Below, one piece after another: positions 7,560 through 15,641 of a stretch of DNA of 64,000 bases (the stretch's first letter is position 1; each line of letters begins with the position of its first letter). This stretch comes from Paracoccaceae bacterium (lineage in GTDB: Bacteria > Pseudomonadota > Alphaproteobacteria > Rhodobacterales > Rhodobacteraceae): NCBI GenBank assembly GCA_021741245.1, contig JAIOYF010000006.1, positions 62,001-126,000 on the forward strand. Reading direction: 5' to 3'. Below the pieces are notes generated by a model. That model ran no database searches. It saw only the letters and a program-made list of their open reading frames with translations, and had not been told where the DNA came from. The position numbers were made by a program, and so were the translations under genes.

Positions 7560-8059
7560 TCCCGACCCTGCACACCGAACGCCTGACGCTGCGCCCGATG
7601 GCATGGGATGATTATTCCGCCTATGCGGAGCTCATGGCCTCTCCACGCTCGGGCGGGATGGGTGGCCCGTTTGACACGCTTGGCACGTGGGGCATGTTTT
7701 GCCATGACGTTGCGGGCTGGGCGCTGTTTGGCATCGGGGCCTTGATGGTGGACCGGCAAGCGGATGGTGTGACGGTGGGTCAGGTCGGCGTGAACCACGG
7801 CCCTCTGTTCCCTGAACCGGAACTTGGCTGGCAGCTTTATCTTGGCCATGAAGGTCAGGGCTATGCGACCGAGGCCGCCCGCTGCATGCGTGATTGGGCG
7901 TTTGACGTGGCGGACCTGTCAACGCTAGTAAGCTATATTGACCCCGACAATCACGCCTCGATCCGCGTGGCGCAGCGTTTGGATGCTGTGCCGGATGCGA
8001 TCGCCGCCCGTCCCGCCCCCGGCGATCTGGTCTGGCGTCACGCAAGGAGGGCCGCATGA
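7556..8059 (+). CDS. GNAT acetyltransferase, RimJ/RimL-like (2 of 4)
   Basis: A 167-residue paralogue of the preceding gene. It opens with LHTERLTLRPM, has the cofactor segment ELGWQLYLGHEGQGYATEAA, in which EGQGYA forms the pyrophosphate loop, and ends with the SYIDPDNHASIRVAQRL motif characteristic of RimJ/RimL enzymes. The start overlaps the previous stop by four bases (ATGA). Pairwise similarity to genes 3 and 4 is higher around the SYIDP motif than to gene 1, suggesting successive duplications. Its substrate cannot be inferred. Confidence 0.85.
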   Translation: MIPTLHTERLTLRPMAWDDYSAYAELMASPRSGGMGGPFDTLGTWGMFCHDVAGWALFGIGALMVDRQADGVTVGQVGVNHGPLFPEPELGWQLYLGHEGQGYATEAARCMRDWAFDVADLSTLVSYIDPDNHASIRVAQRLDAVPDAIAARPAPGDLVWRHARRAA

Positions 8060-8592
8060 TCACCCTTGGCAATGCACCGATCTTGCACACATCCCGCCTG
8101 ACGCTGCGCGCGCCCGGCCCCCAAGACTGGCCCGCGTTTCGGGATTTCATCGCGCACCCGCGCTCGGCCTTTATTCGGGGCGATGATATGGATGAAGGCA
8201 AGGCGTGGCGCGCCTTTTGCCACTTGATCGGCACATGGGTCGCGCGCGGCTATGGATCGTTTGTCTTTACCCTGAAGGACAAGGATCAGGCCCTTGGTTT
8301 GACCGGGCCTTGGCATCCTATTGACTGGCCCGAAGCGGAACTGGGTTGGACTGTCTGGTCACCGGAAGCCGAAGGCAAGGGTCTTGCCTTTGAGGCCGCG
8401 TCTGCCGCACGCGATCACGCCTTTGGCGATCTGGGCTGGACCACCGCCGTCAGCTATATTGATCCTGCCAATTCCCGGTCCATCGCGCTTGCCAAACGTC
8501 TGGGCGCGACACGCGACGCGGCTGCGGCACCACCGCCGGGTGACAAAGAGACGCTCGTTTTTCGCCACCCTCGGCCCGAGGTGCGCCCATGA
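8056..8592 (+). CDS. GNAT acetyltransferase, RimJ/RimL-like (3 of 4)
   Basis: A 178-residue member of the tandem set: LHTSRLTLRAPG at the N-terminus, ELGWTVWSPEAEGKGLAFEAA as cofactor-binding strand and loop, and SYIDPANSRSIALAKRLGA near the C-terminus. GGAGG twelve bases upstream of the ATG and an ATGA overlap with gene 2 support the start. The N-terminal PAFRDFIAHPRSAFIRG segment lines up with PAFLSFRQSARTAFVGG of gene 1, showing common descent. Cytoplasmic, soluble, substrate unknown. Confidence 0.85.
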   Translation: MITLGNAPILHTSRLTLRAPGPQDWPAFRDFIAHPRSAFIRGDDMDEGKAWRAFCHLIGTWVARGYGSFVFTLKDKDQALGLTGPWHPIDWPEAELGWTVWSPEAEGKGLAFEAASAARDHAFGDLGWTTAVSYIDPANSRSIALAKRLGATRDAAAAPPPGDKETLVFRHPRPEVRP

Positions 8593-9143
8593 TCACCGAG
8601 ACTTGGCCCCTGACCGATGCGATGGCGACACAGGCTGCCGCCACCGGGGCAGCCCTTCCCCAGTTGCGGACCGCGCGCACCGTGCTGTGCGCACCCAGCC
8701 TTGTCGATTTCACGGCTTACCGCGCAATCGCCTGTTCCGATCGGGGGCAATACTTGGGTGGACCGATGACCCAGCCCGAGGCATGGGATGATTTTTGCCG
8801 GATGGTTGCGACTTGGGTTTTGCGCGGACATGGGGTCTGGAGCGTCAAGGGCGTTGAGGGCACGACTTTGGGGTTTGTCCTTGTTGGTCTGGAACCGGGC
8901 GATCTTGAGCCAGAGTTGGGCTTTTTGTTCCTTGCCTGCCATGAAGGCCGCGGCCTTGCCCATGAGGCAGCCAGTGCCGCGCGAGACCATGCCTTTGGGG
9001 TGCTCGGTCTGACCACATTGGTCAGCTACATCGACCCCGCCAACAGCCGTGCCCAGAGCTTGGCCGCACGCCTTGGCGCTGTGCAAGAGGGAAGGGCCGA
9101 TGGCTCGAATGTTTGGCGCTACACGCATGGGGGCGCAAAATGA
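8589..9143 (+). CDS. GNAT acetyltransferase, RimJ/RimL-like (4 of 4)
   Basis: A 184-residue last member of the set. It carries about 20 extra N-terminal residues before the LRTARTVLCAPS strand, then ELGFLFLACHEGRGLAHEAA as the acetyl-CoA strand and loop and SYIDPANSRAQSLAARLGA at the C-terminus. The start overlaps gene 3 by four bases, and its own stop overlaps the ATG of the chorismate mutase gene, so the six genes from ffh to the mutase form an unbroken coupled series. The Arg/Cys-rich second strand differs from its siblings and may reflect a different substrate. Confidence 0.85.
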   Translation: MITETWPLTDAMATQAAATGAALPQLRTARTVLCAPSLVDFTAYRAIACSDRGQYLGGPMTQPEAWDDFCRMVATWVLRGHGVWSVKGVEGTTLGFVLVGLEPGDLEPELGFLFLACHEGRGLAHEAASAARDHAFGVLGLTTLVSYIDPANSRAQSLAARLGAVQEGRADGSNVWRYTHGGAK

Positions 9144-9457
9144 ACAAACCTGAGGATAGCATGACAGATGCCGCAACCCGCGCCGCCGGGATACTGAAGG
9201 AACACCGCGAGTCGATCGACCGGCTGGATGCGATCCTTGTCTACACGCTTGCCGAACGCTTCAAGCACACGCAGGCCGTTGGGCAGCTTAAGGCAGAGCA
9301 TGACCTGCCGCCCTCTGACCCCAGCCGCGAATCCCGCCAGATCGAGCGTCTGGAGCGGCTGTCAAGCGAGGCTGATCTTGACCCTGATTTTGCCAAGAAA
9401 TTCCTGAACTTCATCATCTCTGAAGTGATCAGGCATCACGAGAAACTACAGAAATAA
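9140..9457 (+). CDS. Chorismate mutase, AroQ class
   Basis: A 105-residue all-helical AroQ-type chorismate mutase. The first helix has the signature RESIDRLDAILVYTLAERF, with the catalytic Arg, and is followed by QAVGQLK, whose Lys lies in the active site; R-IERLERLS and the final ISEVIRHHEKLQ helix complete the fold. It converts chorismate to prephenate for Phe and Tyr synthesis. The ATG overlaps the preceding stop; an ATG seven codons later, preceded by GAGGAT, is an alternative start. Its position between acetyltransferases and rpsP gives no metabolic clue. No fused dehydratase or dehydrogenase is present. Confidence 0.85.
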   Translation: MNKPEDSMTDAATRAAGILKEHRESIDRLDAILVYTLAERFKHTQAVGQLKAEHDLPPSDPSRESRQIERLERLSSEADLDPDFAKKFLNFIISEVIRHHEKLQK

Positions 9458-9505
9458 CAGGCGCTTGTTGCGTCGTTACACGCCATCGAAAAAGGAGAAC
9501 TTGAT

Positions 9506-9859
9506 ATGGCTACGAAAATCCGTCTTGCCCGTGGTGGTTCCAAAAAGCGCCCCCACTATTCCATCGTTCTGGCCGACAGCCGCATGCCACGCGACGGTCG
9601 TTTTCTGGAAAAGCTGGGCGTCTATGACCCGATGCTGGCCAAAGACAACGAAAACCGCGTTGTCATGAACATTGATCGGATCAAGGAACTGCTGGCCACC
9701 GGTGCACAGCCGACAGACCGTGTGACCCGCTTCCTCGAAGCAGCCGGCATCTTGGCTAAAAACGCCCGTAACAACCCGAAAGCCGCCGTCCCAGGCAAGC
9801 AAATGACCGAGCGTGCAGCCAAGAAAGCCGCGCGCGCAGCGGCACCTGCCGAAGAATAA
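9506..9859 (+). CDS. rpsP: 30S ribosomal protein S16
   Basis: A 117-residue bS16, recognisable from [15 protein letters not shown] and the [19 protein letters not shown] segment, with an Ala/Lys-rich C-terminal extension typical of alphaproteobacteria. It helps assembly of the 30S body and is the first gene of the widely conserved rpsP–rimM–trmD–rplS order. AAGGAGA upstream of the ATG is a strong ribosome-binding site. A strong hairpin terminator lies between this gene and rimM, so the downstream genes may be expressed at a lower level. Confidence 0.98.
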   Translation: MATKIRLARGGSKKRPHYSIVLADSRMPRDGRFLEKLGVYDPMLAKDNENRVVMNIDRIKELLATGAQPTDRVTRFLEAAGILAKNARNNPKAAVPGKQMTERAAKKAARAAAPAEE

Positions 9860-9884
9860 ATCCCGGCTTCACGGGATAAATCAG

Positions 9885-9918
9885 GCAGCCCCCCAGTGTT
9901 TTGGGGGGCCGCTTTTTT
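9885..9918 (+). terminator. Terminator or attenuator between rpsP and rimM
   Basis: A stem of GCAGCCCCCC against GGGGGGCCGC (one mismatch), with loop AGTGTTTT, followed by six T residues, starts 26 bases after the rpsP stop and 50 bases before rimM. It has all features of an intrinsic terminator, so read-through or a separate promoter must supply rimM. Confidence 0.8.
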
Positions 9919-9934
9919 CGCAAATGGGGGAAAC

Positions 9935-10444
9935 ATGGCACAGGCTGACCGCATCTGCGTTGGCACCATCGCGGGCGCTTTTGGCGTTCAAGGCGAGGTG
10001 CGCGTTAAATCATTCTGCGCGGATCCAGAGGCAATCGCGACCTACGGCCCGCTTTATTCCGAAGATGGCGCGCGCAGTTTCAGCCTCAAATTGACACGAC
10101 CGGTTGCGGGCGGGTTGGGGGCGCGGCTTTCGGGCGTGACCACAAAGGATCAGGCCGATGCCCTGCGCGGAATTGATCTGTTTGCAGATCGCGAAAAACT
10201 CCCCTCTTTGCCTGATGACGAGTTCTACCACACCGATCTGATCGGGCTGGAAGTGCGCGATACGGGCGGTGTCCTTTTGGGGACGATCCGTGCCGTTCAC
10301 AATCATGGCGCGGGCGATTTGCTGGAGGTGATGGGGCAGGGGCGCAAGCAACCTTTGCTGATCCCCTTCACCCTTGCCACGGTGCCGACGGTTGATTTGA
10401 CCGCCGGACGCGCCGTCGTGGACCTGCCCGAAGGGCTGGAGTAG
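9935..10444 (+). CDS. rimM: Ribosome maturation factor RimM
   Basis: A 169-residue protein with the RimM N-terminal beta-barrel ([20 protein letters not shown]) and a C-terminal PRC-barrel ([18 protein letters not shown] and ending VVDLPEGLE). It binds ribosomal protein S19 and assists late maturation of the 30S head. The ATG is chosen because GGGGGAAAC lies directly in front and the barrel starts 6 residues later; longer in-frame starts fall inside the terminator hairpin. Confidence 0.95.
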   Translation: MAQADRICVGTIAGAFGVQGEVRVKSFCADPEAIATYGPLYSEDGARSFSLKLTRPVAGGLGARLSGVTTKDQADALRGIDLFADREKLPSLPDDEFYHTDLIGLEVRDTGGVLLGTIRAVHNHGAGDLLEVMGQGRKQPLLIPFTLATVPTVDLTAGRAVVDLPEGLE

Positions 10445-10553
10445 CCCTTACCCCATCGGCAGGCTTTGTCTGACAGCCCAGCATCACGTTTTTCTGGGGG
10501 GTGGACTAACGCGCATACTTTCGTCAGTCTGCTTGGCAAAAAGGCTGGAAAGC

Positions 10554-11441
10554 ATGCTGGGCAGAACACAACTACTCATGGCGGCATCGACACTTTTGTA
10601 TCTGGGGCCCTTGCTCGCGGGTATGTCCGGTATGGGATGGGCGGCCGTGCCGGTTTTCGTCGCGCTTTCCGCTTTGTGGCTTGTGGTGATGCGCCCCGCC
10701 CAATGGCCTCGTGATGTGGCAAAATGGACCTCCGCAATTGTTTTGACAGCCGGGGCTCAGGTCGCCGTCAATACGCTGATCGTGGTTTTGCTGTTTGCCA
10801 TAGGGCGTGGTCTTGCGGGCATTCAGGCCTTTCGCCTTGATATCTCCCCGATGATCCCCGTCGCCTTATCGTTTCTATCCACGCCTTTGTCGCGGCTGGT
10901 GTGGGACCCCATCAAGGCTGACGCCGTCGATGGGGTCGTGGATGATGCGCTGCGCCAGATCGACCAACCGGGACCACAAATTGCGGCGACCCAGCAAGAT
11001 GACATGGTGAAAACCCTTTTGGCGCTGGCGCCTGATGCAGACCCGTTGCTGATGGTTGATGCCATCGATGTGGCCCTGCGGCCGCCGCATGGGGAAACGC
11101 GCTTGCAGGCATTGGAAGAGGCGCTGGACGCGCCGGATGCCGACCACCGCGCCCTGCGTGAGGCACTGATCTTGTGGGCCACAGACCTGCGCAGAACGGT
11201 TGAGGATGGGGTGGCAGGTGCCCAGGAAAGCGCCTTTGCCATCGCAGGTCACGATCCGGCTCTGCTGACCCTTTTTGCTGACCGTGCACTGGCGCTGATC
11301 CGGGCAAAGCCCGCACTTTGGACCTATTATCCGGATGCGGTTGACGTGTCTTGCATGATCGAGGCCGCATCCCCGGCGGATTTGCAGGCAGCACTGACCG
11401 CTTTGGCCACGGCAATTGAGGCGGCCAGCGAAGCGGCCTGA
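10554..11441 (+). CDS. Hypothetical membrane protein
   Basis: A 295-residue protein. The N-terminal 115 residues contain about four hydrophobic helices (LLMAASTLLYLGPLLAGM, AAVPVFVALSALWLVVM, then two more around residues 55–105), while the remaining 180 residues are soluble, acidic and helix-rich. I do not recognise a family or catalytic motif. It sits between rimM and trmD, where most bacteria have nothing, but transcription in the same direction suggests it travels with the operon. ATG 10554 is chosen because GGAAAGC precedes it; a TTG seven codons earlier is possible. Confidence 0.7.
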   Translation: MLGRTQLLMAASTLLYLGPLLAGMSGMGWAAVPVFVALSALWLVVMRPAQWPRDVAKWTSAIVLTAGAQVAVNTLIVVLLFAIGRGLAGIQAFRLDISPMIPVALSFLSTPLSRLVWDPIKADAVDGVVDDALRQIDQPGPQIAATQQDDMVKTLLALAPDADPLLMVDAIDVALRPPHGETRLQALEEALDAPDADHRALREALILWATDLRRTVEDGVAGAQESAFAIAGHDPALLTLFADRALALIRAKPALWTYYPDAVDVSCMIEAASPADLQAALTALATAIEAASEAA

Positions 11442-11492
11442 TCTTGGCGAAATCCCTTTGCACAGGGGCGTTACTAGGGCTAGAACCCCGCT

Positions 11493-12323
11493 ATGTCAGA
11501 CAGCACCCCTCCCAATCCCGCCGCAAAATCCCACGGTCGCCTGTCTATGCGCCCGACGCTAAAGCCGCGTGATCTGATGGAGGAGGCGCGTCTTGTACGG
11601 GGCGCTTGGGTGGCGCGTATCATCACCTTGTTTCCAGATGCGTTTCCGGGCGTCTTGGGCCAATCCTTAACGGGCAAGGCGTTGGATTTTGGGCTTTGGC
11701 GCCTCGAAACCACCGACCTGCGCCCCTTTGGCGAGGGCAAGCACCGCAATGTCGATGACACACCTGCCGGGGGCGGGGCTGGGATGGTGCTGCGCGCCGA
11801 TGTGGTGGACCGCGCAATTCAATCCGCAATGGTGGGCGCGCCAATGGACCGGGCCCGTTGGCCCTTGGTCTATCTGTCGCCGCGCGGTCAAAGGTTCGAT
11901 CAAGCCATGGCCCATCGGTTTTCCCGCTGTGAAGGGTTGACCCTGCTGTGCGGCCGCTTTGAAGGCGTCGATCAACGGCTTTTGGACCATCATCAGATTG
12001 AAGAGGTCAGCCTTGGCGATTTCGTTCTGACGGGGGGCGAGATTGCGGCACAGGCCATGCTGGATGCAACAGTGCGCCTGTTGCCGGGCGTTTTGGGCAA
12101 TGCGGAAAGCATCGAAGAGGAAAGCCACTCAAATGGCCTTCTGGAACATCCGCAATATACCAAACCCCCCGTGTGGGAAGGGCGTGAAATCCCCGCGGTC
12201 TTACTGTCGGGAAATCACGCCGAGATTGCCAAATGGCGACGCGCACAATCCGAAGAGATCACCGCCGCACGTAGGCCCGATCTTTGGGCCGCACATCAGG
12301 CAAAGCCTAAGCCAAAGCGCTGA
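11493..12323 (+). CDS. trmD: tRNA (guanine37-N1)-methyltransferase
   Basis: A 276-residue SPOUT-class methyltransferase that makes m1G37 next to the anticodon and prevents frameshifting. The trefoil-knot motifs LCGRFEGVDQRLL and SLGDFVLTGGEIAA are intact, as is the RNA-binding C-terminal part (KPPVWEGREIP..LLSGNHAEI..WR). Compared with the E. coli protein, the conserved RIITLFPDAFPG start is preceded by about 40 extra residues, so a later start such as the ATG at codon 29 cannot be excluded. Gene order places it between rimM and rplS as expected. Confidence 0.96.
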   Translation: MSDSTPPNPAAKSHGRLSMRPTLKPRDLMEEARLVRGAWVARIITLFPDAFPGVLGQSLTGKALDFGLWRLETTDLRPFGEGKHRNVDDTPAGGGAGMVLRADVVDRAIQSAMVGAPMDRARWPLVYLSPRGQRFDQAMAHRFSRCEGLTLLCGRFEGVDQRLLDHHQIEEVSLGDFVLTGGEIAAQAMLDATVRLLPGVLGNAESIEEESHSNGLLEHPQYTKPPVWEGREIPAVLLSGNHAEIAKWRRAQSEEITAARRPDLWAAHQAKPKPKR

Positions 12324-12365
12324 GGGAAAACGCGGGCTGCCCCCGCCAAATCCCGCAGCTTGTCC

Positions 12366-12394
12366 TTGACCGGACACACCGCAGCCCCTATACG
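12366..12394 (+). promoter_or_regulatory. Sigma70-type promoter for rplS–rpmE
   Basis: TTGACC and TATACG are separated by 17 bases, close to the consensus for the housekeeping sigma factor. It lies in the non-coding region after trmD and points at rplS, giving a predicted transcription start near 12401. Confidence 0.55.
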
Positions 12395-12615
12395 CGCCGA
12401 TGTTCGGGGCTGAATCAGTCTGCCGGATACGTTGCCTATTGGCTGATGCTCCCAAGATCTTCGTCGGGATGCGGGCGAGCAGGAGCGTTGATAAAGAAGC
12501 AGGCCTGAAACTCTGGCGGGCGGTGCATGCAGATGCCCCGGACCCGATCGAAGACCAAGAGCTCTGGGGCGGCATCACCTCTGCGGAAAACCGCAGGATA
12601 TGAAAGGACCAGGGC
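12395..12615 (+). promoter_or_regulatory. Long 5' leader of rplS
   Basis: About 215 non-coding bases separate the predicted promoter from the rplS start. The stretch ends with a perfect hairpin CTGCGG-AAAA-CCGCAG followed by AAAGGACC and the ATG, so the ribosome-binding site is directly next to a stable stem. That layout is what an autoregulatory ribosomal-protein leader would look like, but no known leader family is recognised. No open frame of merit is present. Confidence 0.4.
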
Positions 12616-12990
12616 ATGAACCTGATCGCCCAAATCGAAGCCGAGCAGATCGCTGCGCTTGGCAAAACCATTCCGGATTTCAAGGCCGGGGACACCGTTC
12701 GCGTCGGTTACAAAGTGACCGAAGGCACCCGCTCGCGCGTTCAGAACTACGAAGGCGTTTGCATTGCGCGCAACGGCGGGGCCACGATCGCGGCCTCGTT
12801 CACCGTGCGCAAGATTTCGTTTGGCGAAGGTGTGGAACGCGTTTTCCCGCTGTACTCGACCAACATCGACACTATCGAAGTGGTCCGTCGCGGCAAAGTC
12901 CGTCGCGCCAAGCTGTACTATCTGCGCACTCGTCGCGGCAAGTCGGCCCGCATCGCCGAAAACACCACCTACAAAGCGAAATCCGAGTAA
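12616..12990 (+). CDS. rplS: 50S ribosomal protein L19
   Basis: A 124-residue bL19 starting [13 protein letters not shown], with the SH3-like core [18 protein letters not shown], the segment [11 protein letters not shown] and a basic C-terminus [19 protein letters not shown]. It sits at the 30S–50S interface. AAAGGA precedes the ATG. It is followed 11 bases later by rpmE, with TAAGGAG serving as stop and ribosome-binding site. Confidence 0.98.
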   Translation: MNLIAQIEAEQIAALGKTIPDFKAGDTVRVGYKVTEGTRSRVQNYEGVCIARNGGATIAASFTVRKISFGEGVERVFPLYSTNIDTIEVVRRGKVRRAKLYYLRTRRGKSARIAENTTYKAKSE

Positions 12991-13001
12991 GGAGCCCGGC
13001 C

Positions 13002-13223
13002 ATGAGAGATGGTATTCACCCCGACTATCACTTCATCGAAGTGAAGATGACCGATGGCAGCACCTACACCACCCGGTCGACCTATGGCAAAGACGGCGAC
13101 AAGATGTCGCTCGACATCGATCCGCTGGCGCACCCGGCATGGACCGGCCAGTCGGCCAAACTGATGGACACCGGCGGCCGCGTGTCGAAGTTCAAGAACA
13201 AATACGCCGGCCTCGGGTTCTAA
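13002..13223 (+). CDS. rpmE: 50S ribosomal protein L31 (cysteine-free type)
   Basis: A 73-residue bL31 recognised by [19 protein letters not shown] and the C-terminal [16 protein letters not shown]. There is no cysteine in the protein, so it belongs to the zinc-independent (C-minus) class rather than the zinc-ribbon class. GGAG precedes the ATG, and the gene is co-transcribed with rplS. A bidirectional terminator follows. Confidence 0.96.
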   Translation: MRDGIHPDYHFIEVKMTDGSTYTTRSTYGKDGDKMSLDIDPLAHPAWTGQSAKLMDTGGRVSKFKNKYAGLGF

Positions 13224-13250
13224 GACCCAAGCGCCATATGGCACAGGAAA

Positions 13251-13276
13251 ACGCCGCCCCATGGGGCGTCGTTTTT
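13251..13276. terminator. Bidirectional terminator between rpmE and the rhomboid gene
   Basis: ACGCCGCCCC-AT-GGGGCGTCGT forms a near-perfect stem with TTTTT on the plus side and TTTTCC on the minus side. It lies between two convergent stop codons, only a few bases from the rhomboid stop, and can serve both genes. Confidence 0.75.
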
Positions 13277-13279
13277 CGT

Positions 13280-13945
13280 TCATGGGTCCCCATAGCCAAA
13301 GGCGGGCACTGCAATGGCCTGACGCGCCCGAAACAAGGGCGCCATCGCCATCCCCGCGATCACCCCCGTCGCATGCAACTCCCATGCAACGCGGCCTTCC
13401 ATCGACCGATAGAGGTAAAGGTTCACCGCGATGATTAGGCCCAACCACAAAAAAGAGGGCAGGGCGCGCCACGGCTGCCCGGCCCGGTCTGTCCAAGCCC
13501 AGATCACCCATGCCCCGCCAAGCGCATGAACCGCCCCCGAGGCCCCGCCCATGTTGATAAAACTGTTGACCACAGACACATAGCCAAAAACTGCAAGGAC
13601 CATGCCCCCGAAATAGGCCAGCAAAAAGCCCCTTACCCCACTGCGCCGCATCGTCAGCCAGCCCAGAACGGACAGCGGCACCATATTGAAGGCCAGATGT
13701 TCCCACCCGAAATGCACAAAGCTGTGGCTGATCACCTGATGCAGTTGATCCATGGGCACTTGCCTGTCCTTCAGCGACTGATGGATCGGTCCCGCCTCCA
13801 ATACCCAAGTCTCAAGGGCTGATGCCGCAAAGATCGGGTCCGCAAAATCGCCATACATGCGCAGACCCAGCCATATCGTCAGCACAATCAGACCCGCCAG
13901 CACCAAGCGGCCAAGATGGGTCATTTTGGGATAAGGCAATCGCAT
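13280..13945 (-). CDS. Rhomboid-family intramembrane serine protease
   Basis: A 221-residue polytopic membrane protein with about six transmembrane helices. The rhomboid catalytic elements are present: Asn87 in HLAFNM on the second helix, Ser136 in the GGASG motif (GASG variant of GxSG), and His191 in ELHATGVIAGM with its helix-packing glycines. Rhomboids cleave transmembrane segments of other proteins. GAGG five bases before ATG 13945 fixes the start and gives the standard architecture; upstream in-frame sequence has no ribosome-binding site. It ends a few bases from a shared terminator with rpmE. Substrate unknown. Confidence 0.85.
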   Translation of the reverse strand: MRLPYPKMTHLGRLVLAGLIVLTIWLGLRMYGDFADPIFAASALETWVLEAGPIHQSLKDRQVPMDQLHQVISHSFVHFGWEHLAFNMVPLSVLGWLTMRRSGVRGFLLAYFGGMVLAVFGYVSVVNSFINMGGASGAVHALGGAWVIWAWTDRAGQPWRALPSFLWLGLIIAVNLYLYRSMEGRVAWELHATGVIAGMAMAPLFRARQAIAVPAFGYGDP

Positions 13946-14034
13946 GGGGCCTCGGTCGATCGTCGGATTAGCCAAGTCTGCGGAACCGCGCGACCCTTGA
14001 CCAGCCCCTTCTCGAAGGGCTGAAAAGGCCAACG

Positions 14035-14391
14035 ATGGGTCTGTTTGGCAGCCTTGCGTCGGAAAGCCCCAATACCTGCAAAACAAATCCGTACCACATC
14101 CGCTTTAGCAGTGCCCCGGACCACGCCATTTTCGAATGGGACCATCCGGTGACCGTCTATGACGGCACCACCAAAAGCCGCGTCGTCTATGATGTTCTTG
14201 GCGCGGATGACAGGGGCATCACCATGCGGCTGGAGGGCGAGACGCGCCGCGCCGATGATGGCAGCACCGTGATCTGGATCTTGCGTCCGGCCATCGGGGG
14301 CGAGGGATATTGCTGGTCGCGGACCGATTGGCCCCTGATGCGATGCCAAAACGCCCAAGCCCGTTGCCCAGATGACATCCCGACGTCATGA
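14035..14391 (+). CDS. Hypothetical protein
   Basis: A 118-residue soluble protein with alternating hydrophobic positions suggesting beta strands (HAIFEWDHPVTVYDG, SRVVYDVLGADDRGITMRL, STVIWILRPA). AAAAGG precedes the ATG. A CxxxxA tail with two cysteines occurs near the end. No signal peptide and no family recognised. It is divergent from the rhomboid gene and upstream of mipZ on the same strand; the 83-base spacer to mipZ contains a good -10 hexamer (TATAGT), so mipZ probably has its own promoter. Confidence 0.6.
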   Translation: MGLFGSLASESPNTCKTNPYHIRFSSAPDHAIFEWDHPVTVYDGTTKSRVVYDVLGADDRGITMRLEGETRRADDGSTVIWILRPAIGGEGYCWSRTDWPLMRCQNAQARCPDDIPTS

Positions 14392-14474
14392 CGCGAGTTT
14401 TCCCCTTGCTCCGAACACTTTCCTTGGTTAGCCCCATTTTTCTATAGTTCGGGCGCGTTAAAGGGGACGAACAC

Positions 14475-15284
14475 GTGGCATATATTATCGTGGTGGGCAA
14501 CGAAAAGGGCGGGTCGGGCAAATCGACCACCTGCATGCATGTGGCCACCGCATTGTGCCGGATGGGTTTTCGTGTCGGCGGGCTTGACCTCGATCTGCGG
14601 CAAAAAAGCTTTGGCCGCTATGTCGAGAACCGCCAAGCCTATCTGGCGCGCTCGGGTCTGACATTGCCAACCCCCAACTACCAAGACTTGCCCGAGGTGG
14701 ACCCAGCGACCCTTACCCCGGGCGAAAACCCCTATGATGCGCGCCTCTCGGCCGCCATTGCGGCGCTCGACCCGGTGTCGGATTTTATCATCATCGATTG
14801 CCCCGGCTCACACACGCGCCTGTCGCAGGTGGCCCATAGCCTTGCCGATACGCTGATCACGCCCCTCAATGACAGTTTCATCGATTTCGACCTGTTGGCC
14901 AGAACCGATCCGGAAACGGGCAAGGTCAAGGGGCCGTCGATCTATTCCGAAATGGTCTGGAATGCGCGCCAGCTGCGGGCACAGGCCGGGCTAAAGCCGA
15001 TTGATTGGATCGTGTTGCGCAATCGCTTGGGCGCGCAGCAGATGCATAACAAGAAAAAGGTCGGCGCTGCGCTGGAAGAGTTGTCAAAGCGGATCGGGTT
15101 TCGCGTGGCGGCAGGGTTTTCCGAGCGGGTGATCTTTCGCGAACTCTTTCCACGCGGCATCACCCTACTGGATCTGAAAGATACAGGCGTTGATCAACTC
15201 AACATCTCAAACATCGCCGCGCGTCAAGAAGTGCGCGACCTGATGAAGGAATTGCACTTGCCCGGCGTCACGTTGGACTTCTAA
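14475..15284 (+). CDS. mipZ: Division-plane positioning ATPase MipZ
   Basis: A 269-residue ParA/MinD-type ATPase. The deviant Walker A motif KGGSGKST (residues 11–18, with both lysines) follows the VVGNE strand typical of MipZ, and DLDLRQKSFGRY and IIIDCPGS correspond to the switch and Walker B regions. The extended C-terminal half with FRELFPRGITLLDL is diagnostic of MipZ rather than chromosome or plasmid ParA. In alphaproteobacteria MipZ forms a gradient from ParB at the poles and restricts FtsZ to midcell. A GTG start is used, with AAGGGGAC in front. No parB is nearby, as is normal. Confidence 0.9.
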   Translation: MAYIIVVGNEKGGSGKSTTCMHVATALCRMGFRVGGLDLDLRQKSFGRYVENRQAYLARSGLTLPTPNYQDLPEVDPATLTPGENPYDARLSAAIAALDPVSDFIIIDCPGSHTRLSQVAHSLADTLITPLNDSFIDFDLLARTDPETGKVKGPSIYSEMVWNARQLRAQAGLKPIDWIVLRNRLGAQQMHNKKKVGAALEELSKRIGFRVAAGFSERVIFRELFPRGITLLDLKDTGVDQLNISNIAARQEVRDLMKELHLPGVTLDF

Positions 15285-15432
15285 GCGTATCCTTGCCAAA
15301 GGCCGATGTGCGCACCTCGCGGCGTCCCTCCCGGATTTCAAGACGGTCAAGCCGATGGCCAAAGATTTCTGACGTGTCGACCGAAGGGGCGAAAAACCCG
15401 TAACGTTGCAGCAAAGTCTTTACAAAGGTCAT
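15268..15432 (-). CDS. Small hypothetical protein (54 aa)
   Basis: A short frame beginning MTFVKTLLQRYGFF and ending about 17 bases inside the 3' end of mipZ on the opposite strand. The start is preceded by GAGGAGG at ideal spacing, one of the best ribosome-binding sites in the window, and the peptide is amphipathic then strongly charged (DRLEIREGRREV). It has no signal peptide and I do not recognise a family. The strong ribosome-binding site is the main argument that it is real. Confidence 0.5.
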   Translation of the reverse strand: MTFVKTLLQRYGFFAPSVDTSEIFGHRLDRLEIREGRREVRTSAFGKDTLRSPT

Positions 15433-15641
15433 CCGGGCCTCCTCATCTTGGCCATTTGGGTAAGGGCACGATGCGCTTGGCTTATGACCAAATCGGGGCG
15501 GTCAAAAGTCCGTTCAGGGGCAGCTTGGAAACGAAGTGTTGCCGGGGTTGAGGTCAATCTTGCGCGGTGGCACAAAAGGCTGTCTGGTCGCGCGCAGCCC
15601 TTGTTTCTTGCGCCCGACGCCTTTGCCATGGAATGCCCCTC

